Of a stretch of DNA of 64,000 nt, positions 15,709-28,300 are shown piece after piece (position 1 is the first letter of the stretch; every line of letters starts with the position of its first letter). This stretch comes from Pseudogulbenkiania sp. MAI-1. Its GTDB lineage: Bacteria; Pseudomonadota; Gammaproteobacteria; Burkholderiales; Chromobacteriaceae. The notes beneath the pieces were generated by a model, which saw nothing but the letters and a program-made list of their open reading frames with translations, searched no databases and had not been told where the DNA came from. The position numbers and the translations under genes were made by a program. The stretch spans positions 2,642,501-2,706,500 of the forward strand of contig NZ_AZUR01000001.1 of assembly GCF_000527175.1 (NCBI RefSeq), given 5' to 3'.

Positions 15709-17064
15709 TTACCAACCCAGCCATTGGCGGCACCAGGTCAGCGGCCGGCGCAAAGCGTAATAGATCAGCGGAACCCAGTCGCCGTACACCCTGGCCGTTC
15801 CCATCTGGCCGATGCGGGGCAACTCTTCGCCGGCATCGAAACGGGCATGCAGGCGATAGGCCAGAATGCCCTCTTCGGTCGGCTCGGCACGGTAGGCGAC
15901 GCGGGTCACCACGGCATCGTAGGAATCGACCGGTGAGGCGTTGGGGTACAGCCTCACCGTCATCCCCGGTTCGACCCGGATCGCTTCGGAGGCCGGCAGG
16001 AAAGCCGTCAGCTCGACCTTGCCCGGGTCGGCCAGCATCATCACCCGCTCGCCGGTCGCCACGGCACGCCCCAGCCAGTCGCTGCGATCGGAGAACACCA
16101 CCACTCCCGGGCGCGCCGCCTTGACGTGGATGCGGGCCAGCTGACGGGAAGTGAAATCGGCCTCGATGCGCTTTTCTTCCAACGCCGCCTGGTCCGCCGC
16201 CATCTCCAGCTTGCCCTTGTCGTCGGTCACCGCCAGCTGCGCACTCTGCCGGAAGGCTTCCTGCGCTGCCTCCTGCGCCTTGCTGGCCATCGCCAGTTGG
16301 CCGGCGAGCGTGGTCGAGTCGAGGCTGAACAAGGCCGCTCCGGCCGCCACCCGCTGGTTGGGCTGGACTTCGATGCGGTCGATCACGCCGGACAGCGGCG
16401 CCCGCACCAGCAGCGGGGTCTGCGGCGTCACCTCGCCGCGCGCCAGCACGGTAAGGCGCACCGGCAAGCAGGCCAGCACGAGCAGCGCGATCAGCGCCCT
16501 CCGCCGCATCTTGCTCGCCCGCAGCCAGCCGCCCAGCCGGTCGCGCAACGGGCGCTGCGGCGCGAACCGCGCCAGCGCGTGGGCGTAGGCGTGGGCCAGC
16601 TCCGCCGCGAGGGTGCCTTCGTACTCGCTCCACGGCTGGTCGCGCGCCAGCAGCAAGGCGCCGGCGCCGTGCCCGCCCGGCGGGGCAAGCCGCAACCACA
16701 GGGCATGTTCGGGCAACCAGCTGGGCCAGTCTTCGGCCACGGTGCCGGGCAGATCGGCCGCGGTGACGAAGCGGACCGCCTCCCCCGCCCCGCCCTCAGC
16801 CAGCGCCTTGAACGCGCCGGCCAGCCATTGCACGTAGGGTGCGGACGGGTCGGTCTCGGGCAGGCCGGAGACCGCCATCACCCGGCCGAACGGGCCCTCG
16901 CGCCACAGCGCGGCCTGGCGGTAAGGCAAGAGGCGCAGGCTCTCGTTGACCATGATGAAGCCGAGCACGTCCTCGCTGTCGGCCTCGCGGGCACGCCGCA
17001 TGAGTTGCAGCAAGGTGGCAAGGGATCGGGCCGGATCGCTATGCACGGAACGGCCCTGGCTCAT
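15709..17064 (-). CDS. GAF-like domain fused to a HlyD-family periplasmic adaptor
   Basis: 451 residues. Residues ~10-170 form a GAF-like cytosolic domain ('LATLLQLMRRAREADSEDVLGFIMVNE', 'PYRQAALWR', 'ALLLARDQPWSEYEGTLAAELA'). A membrane helix follows ('ALIALLVLACLPVRLTVLA'), then a lipoyl/barrel-sandwich adaptor domain ('LLVRAPLSGVIDRIEVQPNQRVAAGAALFSLD', 'VKAARPGVVVFSDRSDWLG'). Its ATG overlaps the stop of the preceding adaptor gene (ATGA), indicating translational coupling. Role: membrane-fusion protein linking inner-membrane and TolC components; the GAF part could add ligand-dependent control (inference). Confidence 0.8.
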   Translation of the reverse strand: MSQGRSVHSDPARSLATLLQLMRRAREADSEDVLGFIMVNESLRLLPYRQAALWREGPFGRVMAVSGLPETDPSAPYVQWLAGAFKALAEGGAGEAVRFVTAADLPGTVAEDWPSWLPEHALWLRLAPPGGHGAGALLLARDQPWSEYEGTLAAELAHAYAHALARFAPQRPLRDRLGGWLRASKMRRRALIALLVLACLPVRLTVLARGEVTPQTPLLVRAPLSGVIDRIEVQPNQRVAAGAALFSLDSTTLAGQLAMASKAQEAAQEAFRQSAQLAVTDDKGKLEMAADQAALEEKRIEADFTSRQLARIHVKAARPGVVVFSDRSDWLGRAVATGERVMMLADPGKVELTAFLPASEAIRVEPGMTVRLYPNASPVDSYDAVVTRVAYRAEPTEEGILAYRLHARFDAGEELPRIGQMGTARVYGDWVPLIYYALRRPLTWCRQWLGW

Positions 17065-17807
17065 TTGGGCGGGGTGAAGCTGGCCCAGCCGCTCATGCCC
17101 GGCAACAGCGCGGTGTCCTGGGCATCGATCACGCCGATGGCGGGGATGGACTGACTGACAGGATCGATGCGTGCCCCGAGCCGCACGATGCTGGCGGGGA
17201 AGGAGCGGCCGAGTTCGTCGACCTGTACGTTGAAACGGTGCCCCGACTTCAGCCAGCCCAGCCATTTGGACGGCACCAGCATGCGCAACTCCATCGGGCC
17301 GACGTCCACGATGTCCACCACCGGATTGCCCGGATTGAGGTACTGGAACGGCGCGGCATGGCGTTTGGCGACACGCCCGGGGAAAGGCGCGGCAATCACG
17401 CATTTCGCCACCACGGTCTGCATGTAGCTGACTTCGGCGGCGCTTTCCTTGGCCTTGCCCTCGGCCTGGCTGATTTCCAGCGCGCCGATCGAGTTGAGTT
17501 CGGCCAGGCGGGTATTGACCTTGACCAGCTGGCGCGCGGCGCCGAGCGAGGCCTGTGCCTTGTTGAGCTGGGCGCGGAAGCTGCTGCAATCGAACTCCAC
17601 CAGCGCCTGCCCCTTGGCAAAGCTGGCCCCTTCCGCCACCGGCAGGCGGGCGATCTTGGCGGACAGTTCGCTCGATATCGTCACGGCATTGCGTGACATC
17701 AACTGCGCCCGGATGCGCCCGTCGTTGGCCGCCAGCGGGGCGGCCAGTGCCGGCAAGGAGGCAGCGGCCAGCAGCGCTGCCGCTATCACGGTAAGCGTTC
17801 TGTTCAT
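17061..17807 (-). CDS. Short periplasmic adaptor (HlyD/RND membrane-fusion protein)
   Basis: 248 residues with a signal peptide (MNRTLTVIAAALLAAASLPALA). The mature part has the split lipoyl halves 'LPVAEGASFAKGQALVEFDCSSF' and 'VIAAPFPGRVAKRHAAPFQYLNPGNPVVDIVD' around a short helical hairpin, then a beta-barrel domain. Start and stop overlap both neighbours by ATGA: it starts on the TolC gene's stop and ends on the start of the GAF-adaptor gene. A membrane-fusion role bridging to TolC is inferred from family and context. Confidence 0.85.
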   Translation of the reverse strand: MNRTLTVIAAALLAAASLPALAAPLAANDGRIRAQLMSRNAVTISSELSAKIARLPVAEGASFAKGQALVEFDCSSFRAQLNKAQASLGAARQLVKVNTRLAELNSIGALEISQAEGKAKESAAEVSYMQTVVAKCVIAAPFPGRVAKRHAAPFQYLNPGNPVVDIVDVGPMELRMLVPSKWLGWLKSGHRFNVQVDELGRSFPASIVRLGARIDPVSQSIPAIGVIDAQDTALLPGMSGWASFTPPK

Positions 17808-19324
17808 TGCGCCGCTCCCGCCATCGTGCTTTCGACCTGGTTTTCCGCCCCCTTCAGCGCTGCCGACAAGGACACCAGGTCGTACCCCGGCGTTTCGTTC
17901 GGCAAGGGGTCGAGCCCCAGCGAGGCCGCGATCTGCCCGTAGGCGTTCTGCATGTCGCCGTAGCTCTGGTACACGCGCAGCTCGGACAGAACAGTATTCG
18001 CCCCGGCCAGGATCGCCTGCAGCTGGCTCTGTGTGCTGTTCTGCGCGGCATTGCGCGTCTGTTCCAGCATGCGCTGCTCGACCGAGTTCAGTTCACGCTC
18101 CAGCTCGAATTGCCTGCTGCGCCCCTGGTACTCCAGCCAGGCCACATGCACCTGGGTCAACACGGCCATATTGAGGGCCAGCCGTTGTTCCTCGGCCACC
18201 TTCAACTGCGCCTCCGCCGCCTGTCGAATCTTGCCGGCGCTAAACAGGTTGAGCAGGTTCCAGCTGATGCGCAGGCCGGCGTCGCTCCAGGCCGAATTCA
18301 CCAGAAACTTGTTGCTGTCGTAATGCTCGCCGACGCTGAACTCCAGCCCCGGAAACAGCTTGGCCACGGCCTTGCGCGTTTCCAGCACGCCGATGCGCTG
18401 GTTGTAGCGGGCCTCCATCAGTTCCGGCCGGTTCAGGAGGGCGATTTCCTCCATTTTCTCGACCTCGAGTCCCAGCCTGGGCTGTTGCAGGGCCTCCGGA
18501 TCGGCCACGGTGAAGCGTTGCCCCGGCGACAGGTTCATGATCGAGGCCAGGCGCGGCTTGGCCTGCGACAGGGCGGTGCGGATCTGCGTCATCTGCCGGA
18601 TCACGTCGAGCAGCTGCCGCTGGTAACTCATGGCCTCGAGCGGGGCGCGCAGTCTTTCCTGTTCGACCTTGCGGGCATCGCCCAGCGCCGCCTGGGCATC
18701 CTTGAGCAAGGTCTCGATCTTGGGTTCCAGGCGCTGCGCGCCGACGGCCTGCCAGTAAGCCTGCCTTGTTTGCTGCAGCAACTGGTGGATCACCTTGCGC
18801 TTGCGCTCCTTCAGGATCAGGAAGCGGTCCGCCTGCTGCTGGGCGTTGTAGTAGCTCACGCCGAAGTCCAGCACGTTCCAGGACAGCGTCAGGTCGGCGG
18901 TAGCGCGGTTGCGCTCGCTGGAAATGGATGGCACCAGCGATTGCGAGCCTGTTGCGATGTCCTGCGACGAGGAGGCGGCATCATTGCTGCGGTGGCTGTA
19001 GCCGGCAGCCAGCGTCAGCTTGGGCAGCATGTCGAGGCTGGAAAGATCGAGCTGGCGTTGCGCCAGCGCCTCTTCCATCAGTTTGACGCGGTAATCCAGG
19101 TTGTACTTGAGCGCCCGCGCCATCGCCTCCTGCAAGGTGATTTCACTGCCGACGGCCTCCTGCCGGCCGAACATCGCTTCGCGATCGGCGACGAGTGTCG
19201 CCGCCCGCTCCCCCTTGTCGATCGGCTGCGGCATCACGGCGCAGCCGCCAAGAAACACCGTGGCCAGTGCCAGGCTCAACAGCGTCGGCCGTGCCACGTT
19301 ACGTTCTGATCGTTCTTGTTTCAT
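17804..19324 (-). CDS. TolC-family outer-membrane efflux lipoprotein
   Basis: 506 residues with a lipoprotein signal (lipobox 'LGGC' near residues 25-28) and two outer-membrane-factor repeats rich in long amphipathic helices ('LQEAMARALKYNLDYRVKLMEEALAQRQ', 'LLNRPELMEARYNQRIGVLETRKAVAKLFPGL'). It forms the trimeric outer-membrane exit duct. It follows the adhesin gene by 36 bases and its stop overlaps the next adaptor start, so it is the dedicated outer-membrane channel of this operon. Confidence 0.9.
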   Translation of the reverse strand: MKQERSERNVARPTLLSLALATVFLGGCAVMPQPIDKGERAATLVADREAMFGRQEAVGSEITLQEAMARALKYNLDYRVKLMEEALAQRQLDLSSLDMLPKLTLAAGYSHRSNDAASSSQDIATGSQSLVPSISSERNRATADLTLSWNVLDFGVSYYNAQQQADRFLILKERKRKVIHQLLQQTRQAYWQAVGAQRLEPKIETLLKDAQAALGDARKVEQERLRAPLEAMSYQRQLLDVIRQMTQIRTALSQAKPRLASIMNLSPGQRFTVADPEALQQPRLGLEVEKMEEIALLNRPELMEARYNQRIGVLETRKAVAKLFPGLEFSVGEHYDSNKFLVNSAWSDAGLRISWNLLNLFSAGKIRQAAEAQLKVAEEQRLALNMAVLTQVHVAWLEYQGRSRQFELERELNSVEQRMLEQTRNAAQNSTQSQLQAILAGANTVLSELRVYQSYGDMQNAYGQIAASLGLDPLPNETPGYDLVSLSAALKGAENQVESTMAGAAQ

Positions 19325-19360
19325 CGATGTTTGTTTCCTCTATTATCGCGATCTCGTTTT

Positions 19361-22300
19361 TCAACCCACGACCGGCTCCCTGCCGGATACCCCCAACAAG
19401 GCATCGACCCCCCTTTCGAAATCGGGCTGCCCGTAACGGACGAACTGTTCGGCCAGCGCCAGCTTGCCGGCAACCTGATCCATCTGCGCCACTTGCTTCG
19501 CCGGCCGTTCCAGGGCCCCTTGAACGTCGCCGAAATCGACCCGCAAGCGGGAAACGCCGACATTGCCCTTGGCATCGCGGATGGTGATCGTCAGCTCGAG
19601 CGGCTGGCGTTGTCCGGCTGGCGCCTGCCCGCTGAACGTCCCGCTCGCGGCGTCATACCGCATCCACGACGGCAAGGACCTGCCATTGCTCTGCCGCACC
19701 TCGACGCGGGTGGAGCCTGCCGCCGGGCTCACGCTGAAGATTCCGGATGGAAGGGCAAAGCCAAAGCTCTGTCCCGACAGCAGAGCCTGATTCACTTGCG
19801 GCAGACGCACCTCGATCGGCTGCGCCTGGTTGGCCTCGACCTGCAACAGCGGCGAGGACACGGCCGGCGTGGAGGAGGAGCCCGTACTCGGCAGCACCAT
19901 CTCGATCCGGTCTGTCACAAGAATCGGTTCCCCCGCTACGGCGGGCACGGTCAGCGTTACTGCCGTCGGTGCAGATGCCGACACCGGCGTAGTACCGCTG
20001 CCGTTCAGAGCGGCCAGCACGATATTGGGCGTAATCGGACCAAGGTCGATGGGGTCGGAACCGATCTCCGGAACGGTAAGCCCGCCAGGATCGATACCGA
20101 TGACGATCACCGGGTCGGGCGACACCAGCGGAGGCACTACCGAATAGCTTTCTCCCTCCAGACTGCTGGCAACCGCATTGCCCGCCACATCGACGATACC
20201 CGTGCCGCTGCCGTTCAGGTCGAGCCGCAACGTGCCGCTGCCACCGATATCGCTGATCGCCACGACGTAGGTATGGCCATCGACCTGGGTCACGCTGCTG
20301 ATGCGGCCGGCGGCGCTGCCGCTGGCGAGCAAGGTGAAGTCGCCGGCATCGACGCCGCTGACGTCTTCCGAGAAGGTCACGGTGTAGCTGGCGCTGCTGT
20401 TGCTGGTCGGGCTCACATCCACCCTGGCGATAGCCGTGGCCGCAGGCACGACGGCATCTACCAGCACGCCGGAGGTCGAGCCGACGCTGTTGAGCGCCGT
20501 GACGGCGTCGTTGCCGACCGCGTCGCGGATCATGCCGCCGTTGAGGTCGAGGCTGGATGCCACGGCGATGCCGTTGTTGTCGAGCTGCCCGCTGGCCACC
20601 GTCAGGTGGAAGGTCAGCGCGTTGCTGCCGCTGCCCGACAGGTAGTCGGCGTAGACGGTGCCGCCGGTGTCGAGCGTCACCGCCAGGCGCGGCGTGCCCC
20701 CGCCACTGACGGTCACCGCTTCGGAGGTGGTAACGGTGAGGCTCAGCACGTCGCCGGCGTTGTACTGGCCATTGGCCGGCACGCTCACGCTGGCGACGCT
20801 CGGGATCACCACGTCGACCAGCACGCCGGAGGTCGAGCCGACGCTGTTGAGCGCCGTGACGGCGTCGTTGCCGACCGCGTCGCGGATCATGCCGCCGTTG
20901 AGGTCGAGGCTGGATGCCACGGCGATGCCGTTGTTGTCGAGCTGCCCGCTGGCCACCGTCAGGTGGAAGGTCAGCGCGTTGCTGCCGCTGCCCGACAGGT
21001 AGTCGGCGTAGACGGTGCCGCCGGTGTCGAGCGTCACCGCCAGGCGCGGCGTGCCCCCGCCGGTGGCGACCACTACCGCCTCGCTGAAGTTGACGGTGAA
21101 ATCGAGGTGCTGGCCGGCCACGTAGCGGCCATCGGCGGGCACCCCGACGCTGGTGACGGTGGAGGCGTCGCGGTCGAGGCTGTAGACCGCGCCGGCGAGC
21201 CCGCCATTGAGGGCATTGCCGGCACCGTCCTGGATGCCGGTGCCGCTGCTCGCGAGGTCGAGCCGCACGCTGCCGGTGCCGCTCAGGCCGGTGACCAGTA
21301 CGGTGTAGGTGTGGGCATCGACCTGGCTGACCGAGGCGATCGAGCCACTGGCGGTGCCGGTGAGGATCAGCCCGAAGTCAGCCGCATCGACCCCGCTGAC
21401 GTCTTCCGAGAAGGTGACGGTGTAGCTGACCGCGCCGGCGTTGGTCGGGCTGGCGTCGACGCGCACGATGCCGCTGGCGCTGGGCGCCGTGGTGTCGACG
21501 AGCACCCCGCTGCCGGCGCCGACGTTGTTGAGGGCCAGCACCAAGTCGTTGCCGGCGGCGTCGCGCACGGTGCCGCCGTTGAGGTCGAGCGTGCCACCCA
21601 CGGCGATGCCGTCGGCGCCGGTGTCGCCGGCCTGGACGGTGTACTGGAACAGCAAGGCGGTGCTGCCGGAGCCCGACACGTAGTTGGCGTAGACGGTGCG
21701 GCCACCGACGGTGAGCGCCAGGCGCGGCGTGCCGCTGCCACTGACGGTCACCGCTTCGGAGGTGGTAACGGTGAGGCTCAGCACGTCGCCGGCGTTGTAC
21801 TGGCCATTGGCCGGCACGCTCACGCTGGCGACGCTCGGGATCACCACGTCGACCAGCACGCCGGTGGTGGAACCGACGCTGTTGAGCGCCGTGGCGGCGT
21901 TGTTGCCGACCGCGTCACGGATCGTACCGCCGTTGAGGTCGAGGCTGGATGCCACGGCGATGCCGTTGTTGTCGAGCTGCCCGCTGGCCACCGTCAGGCG
22001 GAAGGTCAGCGCGTTGCTGCCGCTGCCCGACAGGTAGTCGGCGTAGACGGTGCCGCCGGTGTCGAGCGTCACCGCCAGGCGCGGCGTGCCGCCGCCGGTG
22101 GCGACCACTACCGCCTCGCTGAAGTTGACGGTGAAGTCGAGGTGCTGGCCGGCCACGTAGTGGCCGTCGGCCGGCACCTCGACGCTGGTGACGGTGGGGG
22201 CGATGCCGTCGATCAAGATAGCGTGCTGGCCAGCGATGGACGCGGCGCCGCCGACCGTCGGCAGGGTCAGCAGTGCGTCGAGATGAGTGGCGCTGCGGAT

Positions 22301-25300
22301 GGTGCTGCCGTTGAGCGCCAGCGCGGCGGTCGAGGCATAGTCGAGATCGGTGCTGACATTCCCCGCCTGCACCGTGTAAGCGAAGGTCAATGTGGCACTG
22401 CCCGAGCCGGAGACATAACTGGCCGCACGATCGGTGCTGCCGGTTTCCAGCAGCAAGGTCGGCGTGCCGGCCGAGGTATCGACGTTGACGATCTGATCGA
22501 AGGTGATCGTGGCATAGAGGGTGTCGCCGGCCTTGTAGCCACCGTCGGCATTGCTGACATGGACGGTCGAAACCACCGGGTTGATGCGGTTGACGGTAAT
22601 GGCGATCGTGTCGGTATCGGTCTGCGTCCCGCCACTGCCGGAGAGGCCGAGGTCGCTGGTGGTGATCTGCAGGCTGGCCGGGCCGTTGTAGCCGCCGGTC
22701 GGCGAGAAGATCATGCCTTGCAGGGCGAGGTTGATGCTGGCGATGCTTCCCTCGAAGGTCATGGTCGAGTCCGATGTGCCGGACCCCACCGAGAAGCTCA
22801 GCCCCGAGGTGCCTCCCAGCATGAGCAGGCCATGAGTCGCCGTCAGCGTTACCCGCACCGTGCCGCTGCCGGCATCCACGTCGCTGATCGAAATGGCGTT
22901 GCCGTTGCCGCTGCTGAATACCAGGTTCGCATCCTGATCGACGCTCGCCGTCGCCGGCGCCGTGTTGACCGGGGCATCGTTGACCGCGGTCACCGCCAGC
23001 GTCACCGTTGTGGCCGCCGCCTCGCTGCTGCCGGTGCCGCTATTGCCAGGATCGGCTCCGGTGCTGCCGCCGTCGTCGATCGCCACGGTCAGGACGACGT
23101 TGCCCGTCGCATTGCTCGCTGTGGTAAAGCTCACGTTACTGGCGGCGATGAAGGCGTTGATGTCGGCGATGGTACCCGCCAATGTCAGCGTCCCCGTCCC
23201 GCTGCCGCTCACGGTCACGCCGCTGCCGCTGATGGCGGAGAGCGCCCCCGAGGCGACAGACAATGTCGCGGTAGCCGTGCCGCTGCCCGCATCGACGTCG
23301 GCGAAGCTGATGCCGGTCAGTGCGGTGCCGACGTCCTCAGTCACACCGATACTGGCCGGCGCGGAGATGGTCGGCGCATCGTTGACGGCGGTGACCTGCA
23401 GCGTGGTGGTCTCGCTATCGCTCTGCGCCCCGCCGCTGCCGGTGTTGCCGCCATCGTTGAGGGCCGCCGTGAGCGTGACGTCGCCAGTGGCGTTGCTGGC
23501 CGTGGTGAAGGAGACGTTGCTGGCCGCGATGAAGGCGTTGATATTGGCCACCGAACCGGTCAGCGTGAGCGCCGAGCTGGTGCCGCCCACAGTCACGCCT
23601 CCTCCGCTGGTGGCGGACAGACTGCCGCTAGCCACGCTCAGGGTGGCCGTGACGCTGGCGCTGCCGGCATCGCTATCGCTGAAACTGATCCCGGTGAGTG
23701 CGCTGGCTGTGTCCTCGGTCACCGCGATGCTGGCCGGCACGGTGACAATCGGCGCATCGTTGATGCTGGCGACGCTGACCGACTTGGTCACGGAGGCACT
23801 GCCGGTGCTGCCGTCGTTGATCGTGAAGCTGACCGTGCGGGTGGAAGTATTCGGCGTCTCGGCCGTGTTGGTGTACGTCACCGCGCGCAGCGCGGCCTGC
23901 CACTGGGCTTGCGTGGCGGTGGCGCCGCTGGAGGTCAGCGTCAGCACACCGGTGCCGCTGTTGTAGCTGGCGCTGATATTGCCGTAGCTGCTGCTGGAGG
24001 TATTGCTGAAGGCCAGCACGTCCTGACCTGCCTGGAAGTTGCCGGTGATCGACACAGCCGCGCTGGCCAGCGTACCGCTGTCGAGATCGGACAGGATCAG
24101 CGCGTTATCAATGACGACGGGAACCGAAGTGGCATTGTTGCCTTCGGTGAAGGCCGTCGTCCCAGCACTGGCGCTCAGGATGGGCGCATCGTTGGTGCTG
24201 GCTACGGTGACATTGCGGGTGGCAGCACTGCTGTCGGCGCCCCCATCGTTGACGACGAAGCTGACGACACGGGTCGCCGTGTTGGGGGTATCGGAGCTGT
24301 TGGTGTAAGTGACGGCGCGCAAGGCGGCTTGCCACTGGGCCACGGTGGCGGTAGCGCCGCTGGAGGTCAGCGTCAGCACGCCCGTGCCACTGTTGTAGCT
24401 CGCCGAAATATTGCCCATCGTGCTGCCGTCGTTGCTGAACGCCAGCACGTCTTCCCCACTCTGGAAATTGCCGGTGATCGATACCGTGGCGCTGGCCAGC
24501 GTGCTGCTGTCGACATCAGACAAGGTCAGCCCGCTGTCGATGGCAACCGGCGTGCTGGTGGCATTGTTGGCCTCGGTAAATGCGGCACTCCCACCCGAGG
24601 TGGTGACAGTGGACGCATCGTTGACCGCGCTGACGGTGAGGCTGGCCTGCGCCGTCCCGGTCGAATACGCGCTGGTCCCGCCGTTGGTGGTGGTGTCGGC
24701 GGTCTGGCGGGTGCTGTTGGTCGACGCGCTGCCGCTGGTCTGATCCCAGCCACGGAAGGTGAAGGTGGCGGTCTCGCCGTTGGCGGCATCCGGCACATAG
24801 CGGACGCGGCTGCTGCTCGACAGCAGCAACGCCGCGTTGCCGGCGACGCTACCCACGCTGTTCCAGGTGGTGCCGTCGGTGGAGTACTGCCACGTGCCGT
24901 TACCGGCCGTGGCGGTGATGGCGATACCCGACAAGGCGCCGGCATCGACGTCGCCGAAAGTCAGGCCAGCCAGGATGGTGGAGACCAGCGTGCCGCTGGA
25001 AGTGGTGTTCTCGTCGGTGCCGGCAAGCACGTAGGAGCCGCCCGACAAGGTGGGCGCATCGTTCACGGCGGCAACGCCAACCGTGGCCGCCACCGACAAG
25101 CTGGAGGCGTCCACGCCGCTATTGCTGGTGCCGCCGGTATCGCGAATGCCGGTCAGTGTCACGACGCGGCTGGTGGTACCCGGCGCGTCGCTGGTGTTGC
25201 GGTAGCCAAGACCGTCCACCAGCGTCTGTGCCGCCGACACGCTGATACCGCCCGCTTTGCTGACGGTGACGGTAGCCGTGCTGCCGGTCACGCTCACCGA

Positions 25301-28300
25301 GACCATCATGCCATTGGTTGCGGTGGTGACCGAATTGCCGTTGGTGAGGACGACATCGCTGCCGTCGACGCTGAGAATCTCGCTGCTGCCATCAGCCAGA
25401 TTGGCGATGGTGAACGTGAGCTGGTCGATGCTCTGCCCTGCCTCCACCGTGCCGATGCCGACGCTGCTGAACAGATCGACCGCACTGCCGCCTTCGGTAT
25501 AGGTCGGCGTGCCGCCGGTGGCGCTGAGCGTCGGGGCATCGTTGACGCCGGTGACGCTCACCGTGACGTCCGCATTCGAGCTGGTGCCGCCGTCGCCGTC
25601 GTTGACGGTAATGCGCACCGTGCGGGTAGCGGTATTGATATCGCCGCTATTGCTGTTGGCGTAGGTCAGGTTGCGCAGCAGGGCCTGAGCCGCCGTGGCG
25701 GTGGCATTACCGTTGAAGGTGACGACCAGGTCGCTGGTGCCCGTACCGCCGCTGAAGCTGCCGATGGTGACGGCGCCCGCTCCGAAGTTGTAAGTGATGT
25801 TGCTGCCGGATACGCCGATCTGGCCGCTCCCCGTGCCCTCATTGCGCACGGCCAGCACGTCCTCGCCGGCCACACGGTTGGCGACGATAGCGACGGTGAC
25901 ATTGCCGCCATTGAAATCGGCCGAGTCGGCATCGGTCAGCAGCGCGTTACTACCCGAATCCAGCAGCACGACGCTGCCACCCTCGGTGTAACCGACGCTG
26001 TCACCGCCCAGATTGCTCACGACCGGCGCAGCGTTGATCGGCGCGGTCAGCGTGACATCGTTGCCGGTGCCGCCGATGTAGCTGGCCGCCAGGACGGTGC
26101 CGTTGCCGCCGGCGGTTTGCGTGCCACCTTCCGCCAGACCGGAGAACGTACCGGTGACGGCGTCGCTGCCATCGTTAGTAATGATCGTATAGGCATCGCC
26201 GTTGCCGGGGGTATAGCTGTGGGTCACCGACAGGGTCGCGCCGGCAACGGCGACGGTTCCCTTGACGTCCACCACGTCGTAGCCCGAACCGGCGGTCGTA
26301 CCCGCAATGTCGACCGCCAGCGTGCCGCCCGAGGCGACAGTCAGATTGCCGTTCACGGTGAGCGTGCCTGCCCCACCACTGCCGGGCGACAGCGTGCCGC
26401 CGCTGTTGACCGTCAAGGTGTTGCTCGAGCTGGTCGCGAAGATACTGCCTGTCCCGACCAGCGTGGCGCCCGAGGCAACGGTCACGGCCGAGGTACCGGA
26501 CAACGCGCCGGTGACCGCCAGCGTGCCGGCCGAAACCGAACTGGCACCGGTGTAGGTATTGGTTCCAGACAGGGTCAGGGTGCCGCTGCCGGTCTTGGTG
26601 ACCCCGCCGCTGCCGGAGAGAATGCCGGAAAACGTGGTGGAGGTATTGTTGCCACCGGCAGTCAGGGTGTTGGCGCCCAATGCCACATTGCCGGCCCCGG
26701 TCAGCGAGCCGATGGTTTCGCTTGCCGAAAGCTGGAAGGTAGCGCCCGACGACACCGTCAGGGCGCCGCTGTCGACAATGGCCGAGCCCCCGGATACGGC
26801 AAGCGTGCCCGCCGAAACAGTCGTGGTGCCGGTGTAGGTATTGCTACCGGACAGCGTCAGCGTGCCGGCGTCGGTCTTGTTCAGCGCCGAACTGCCGCTG
26901 ACCACTCCGCTGAGGGTCAGCGTGCTACCGGATGCGGCGCTGACGTTGGCATTCGCTCCCAGAGTGACAGCACCGCTCACGGTACTGCTGCCACTGATCA
27001 GGTGCAACGCGCCGTAGTCGATGCTATCCACCGTCTTGCCGGTGCCAGACAGGGTGAGCGCATCGGCGATGGTCAGGCTGCCGCCAAGGCGCAGCGTCGC
27101 GCCGTCGTTGACAGTGGTGCCGCCGGCAGAGCTGCCAAGTGCGTTGTTGTGGCTGGCGAGCAGCGTGCCGGCCTGCACCGTGGTGGCGCCGGTGTAGGTG
27201 TTGTTGCCGCTCAGTTGCAGGATGGCCTGGCCGGTCTTGGTCAGGCTGCCGCTGCCGGAGACGACGCCAGAGAGTTTGAGGATGTTGCGGCCGCTACCGC
27301 CGATGACATCGATGGTGCCGCCGGATGCGCCCAGCGCCACCGCGTTGTCTATGGTGGTGGTCACCGGGGAACCGGCGGAGCCTCCGCTGACCAGTGTTGA
27401 CAACGTGCCGCCATCCAGCGTCAGCGTGCCGGAGGACAGGTAGTCGTCGTTGTCGATGCGCAGGGTGCCGCCGTTGACGCTAATGCCGCCGGACATGCTC
27501 TCCTCGTTGCCGTTGCTGGTCAGCGCCAGCGTGCCGGCGCCGGTCTTGGCCAAGGAGCCCGTGCCCGCCAGGGTGCTGGAGATGGTCGCCGTGCCGCTGG
27601 CATTGCTGAAGGTCAGCGTGGTGCCCGAGTTCAGCCAGATGCTCGCGGTGGTGCCGCCGTAGATGTTCACACCGCTGGCAGCGTCAGCATTGAGGGTCAG
27701 GCTCTCGTTGAGGATCAGGTTGCCGGCCAGCGCCACCGTCTGGCTGGCGAGGTTGCCCGCCAGGATCAGCGTCTGGCTGCCGGTACTGTCGGCGGCGGCG
27801 ATCGCCACCGCCTCGCTGAAGCTGACGCCGTTGGTGCGGTCGATGGTCGCCGTATCGGTGATATTGGTGACGTAAATGGTATCGCTGCTCACCGTGACGT
27901 CGGCGGTGGTGCTGCTGGTGCCGTCGCTGAGCGTAAAGCGCACGGTCGCGTCGCCGGCCGGGGTGTCGTTGCGGTAGCTGACATGGCGCATCACATCCTG
28001 TACCAGCGCCGTGGTGGCTGCGGTACCGCTGCTGGTGAAGCTGATGCTCAGCACACCGCCGCTATTGGTGTAGGTGGCGAAGGTCAGCCCACCCGATTGC
28101 AGGTTGCTGCCGCTGACCGTGAAGCTGGCACCCGAAGTGTCGAAGCCGAAAACATCGGACGTGATGGCGGTGCCGGAACGCTGGACCGTCAGGCTCGCGC
28201 CCGCCCAGTCGCCGTTGCCGCCGCCCAGCGCGCCCAACTCGGTGTCGGAAAGCGTGGCATTGCCGCCCGAATCGAGCAGTACCGTGCTGCCGACCCCGGC

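Noticed and set aside
19316..27400. A 2694-codon open frame on the plus strand, opposite the adhesin gene
   Set aside because: It mirrors the repeat periodicity of the minus-strand adhesin, has low-complexity His/Arg/Gly/Ala-rich composition, no recognisable domain and no ribosome site. Absence of stops follows from codon use of the real gene.
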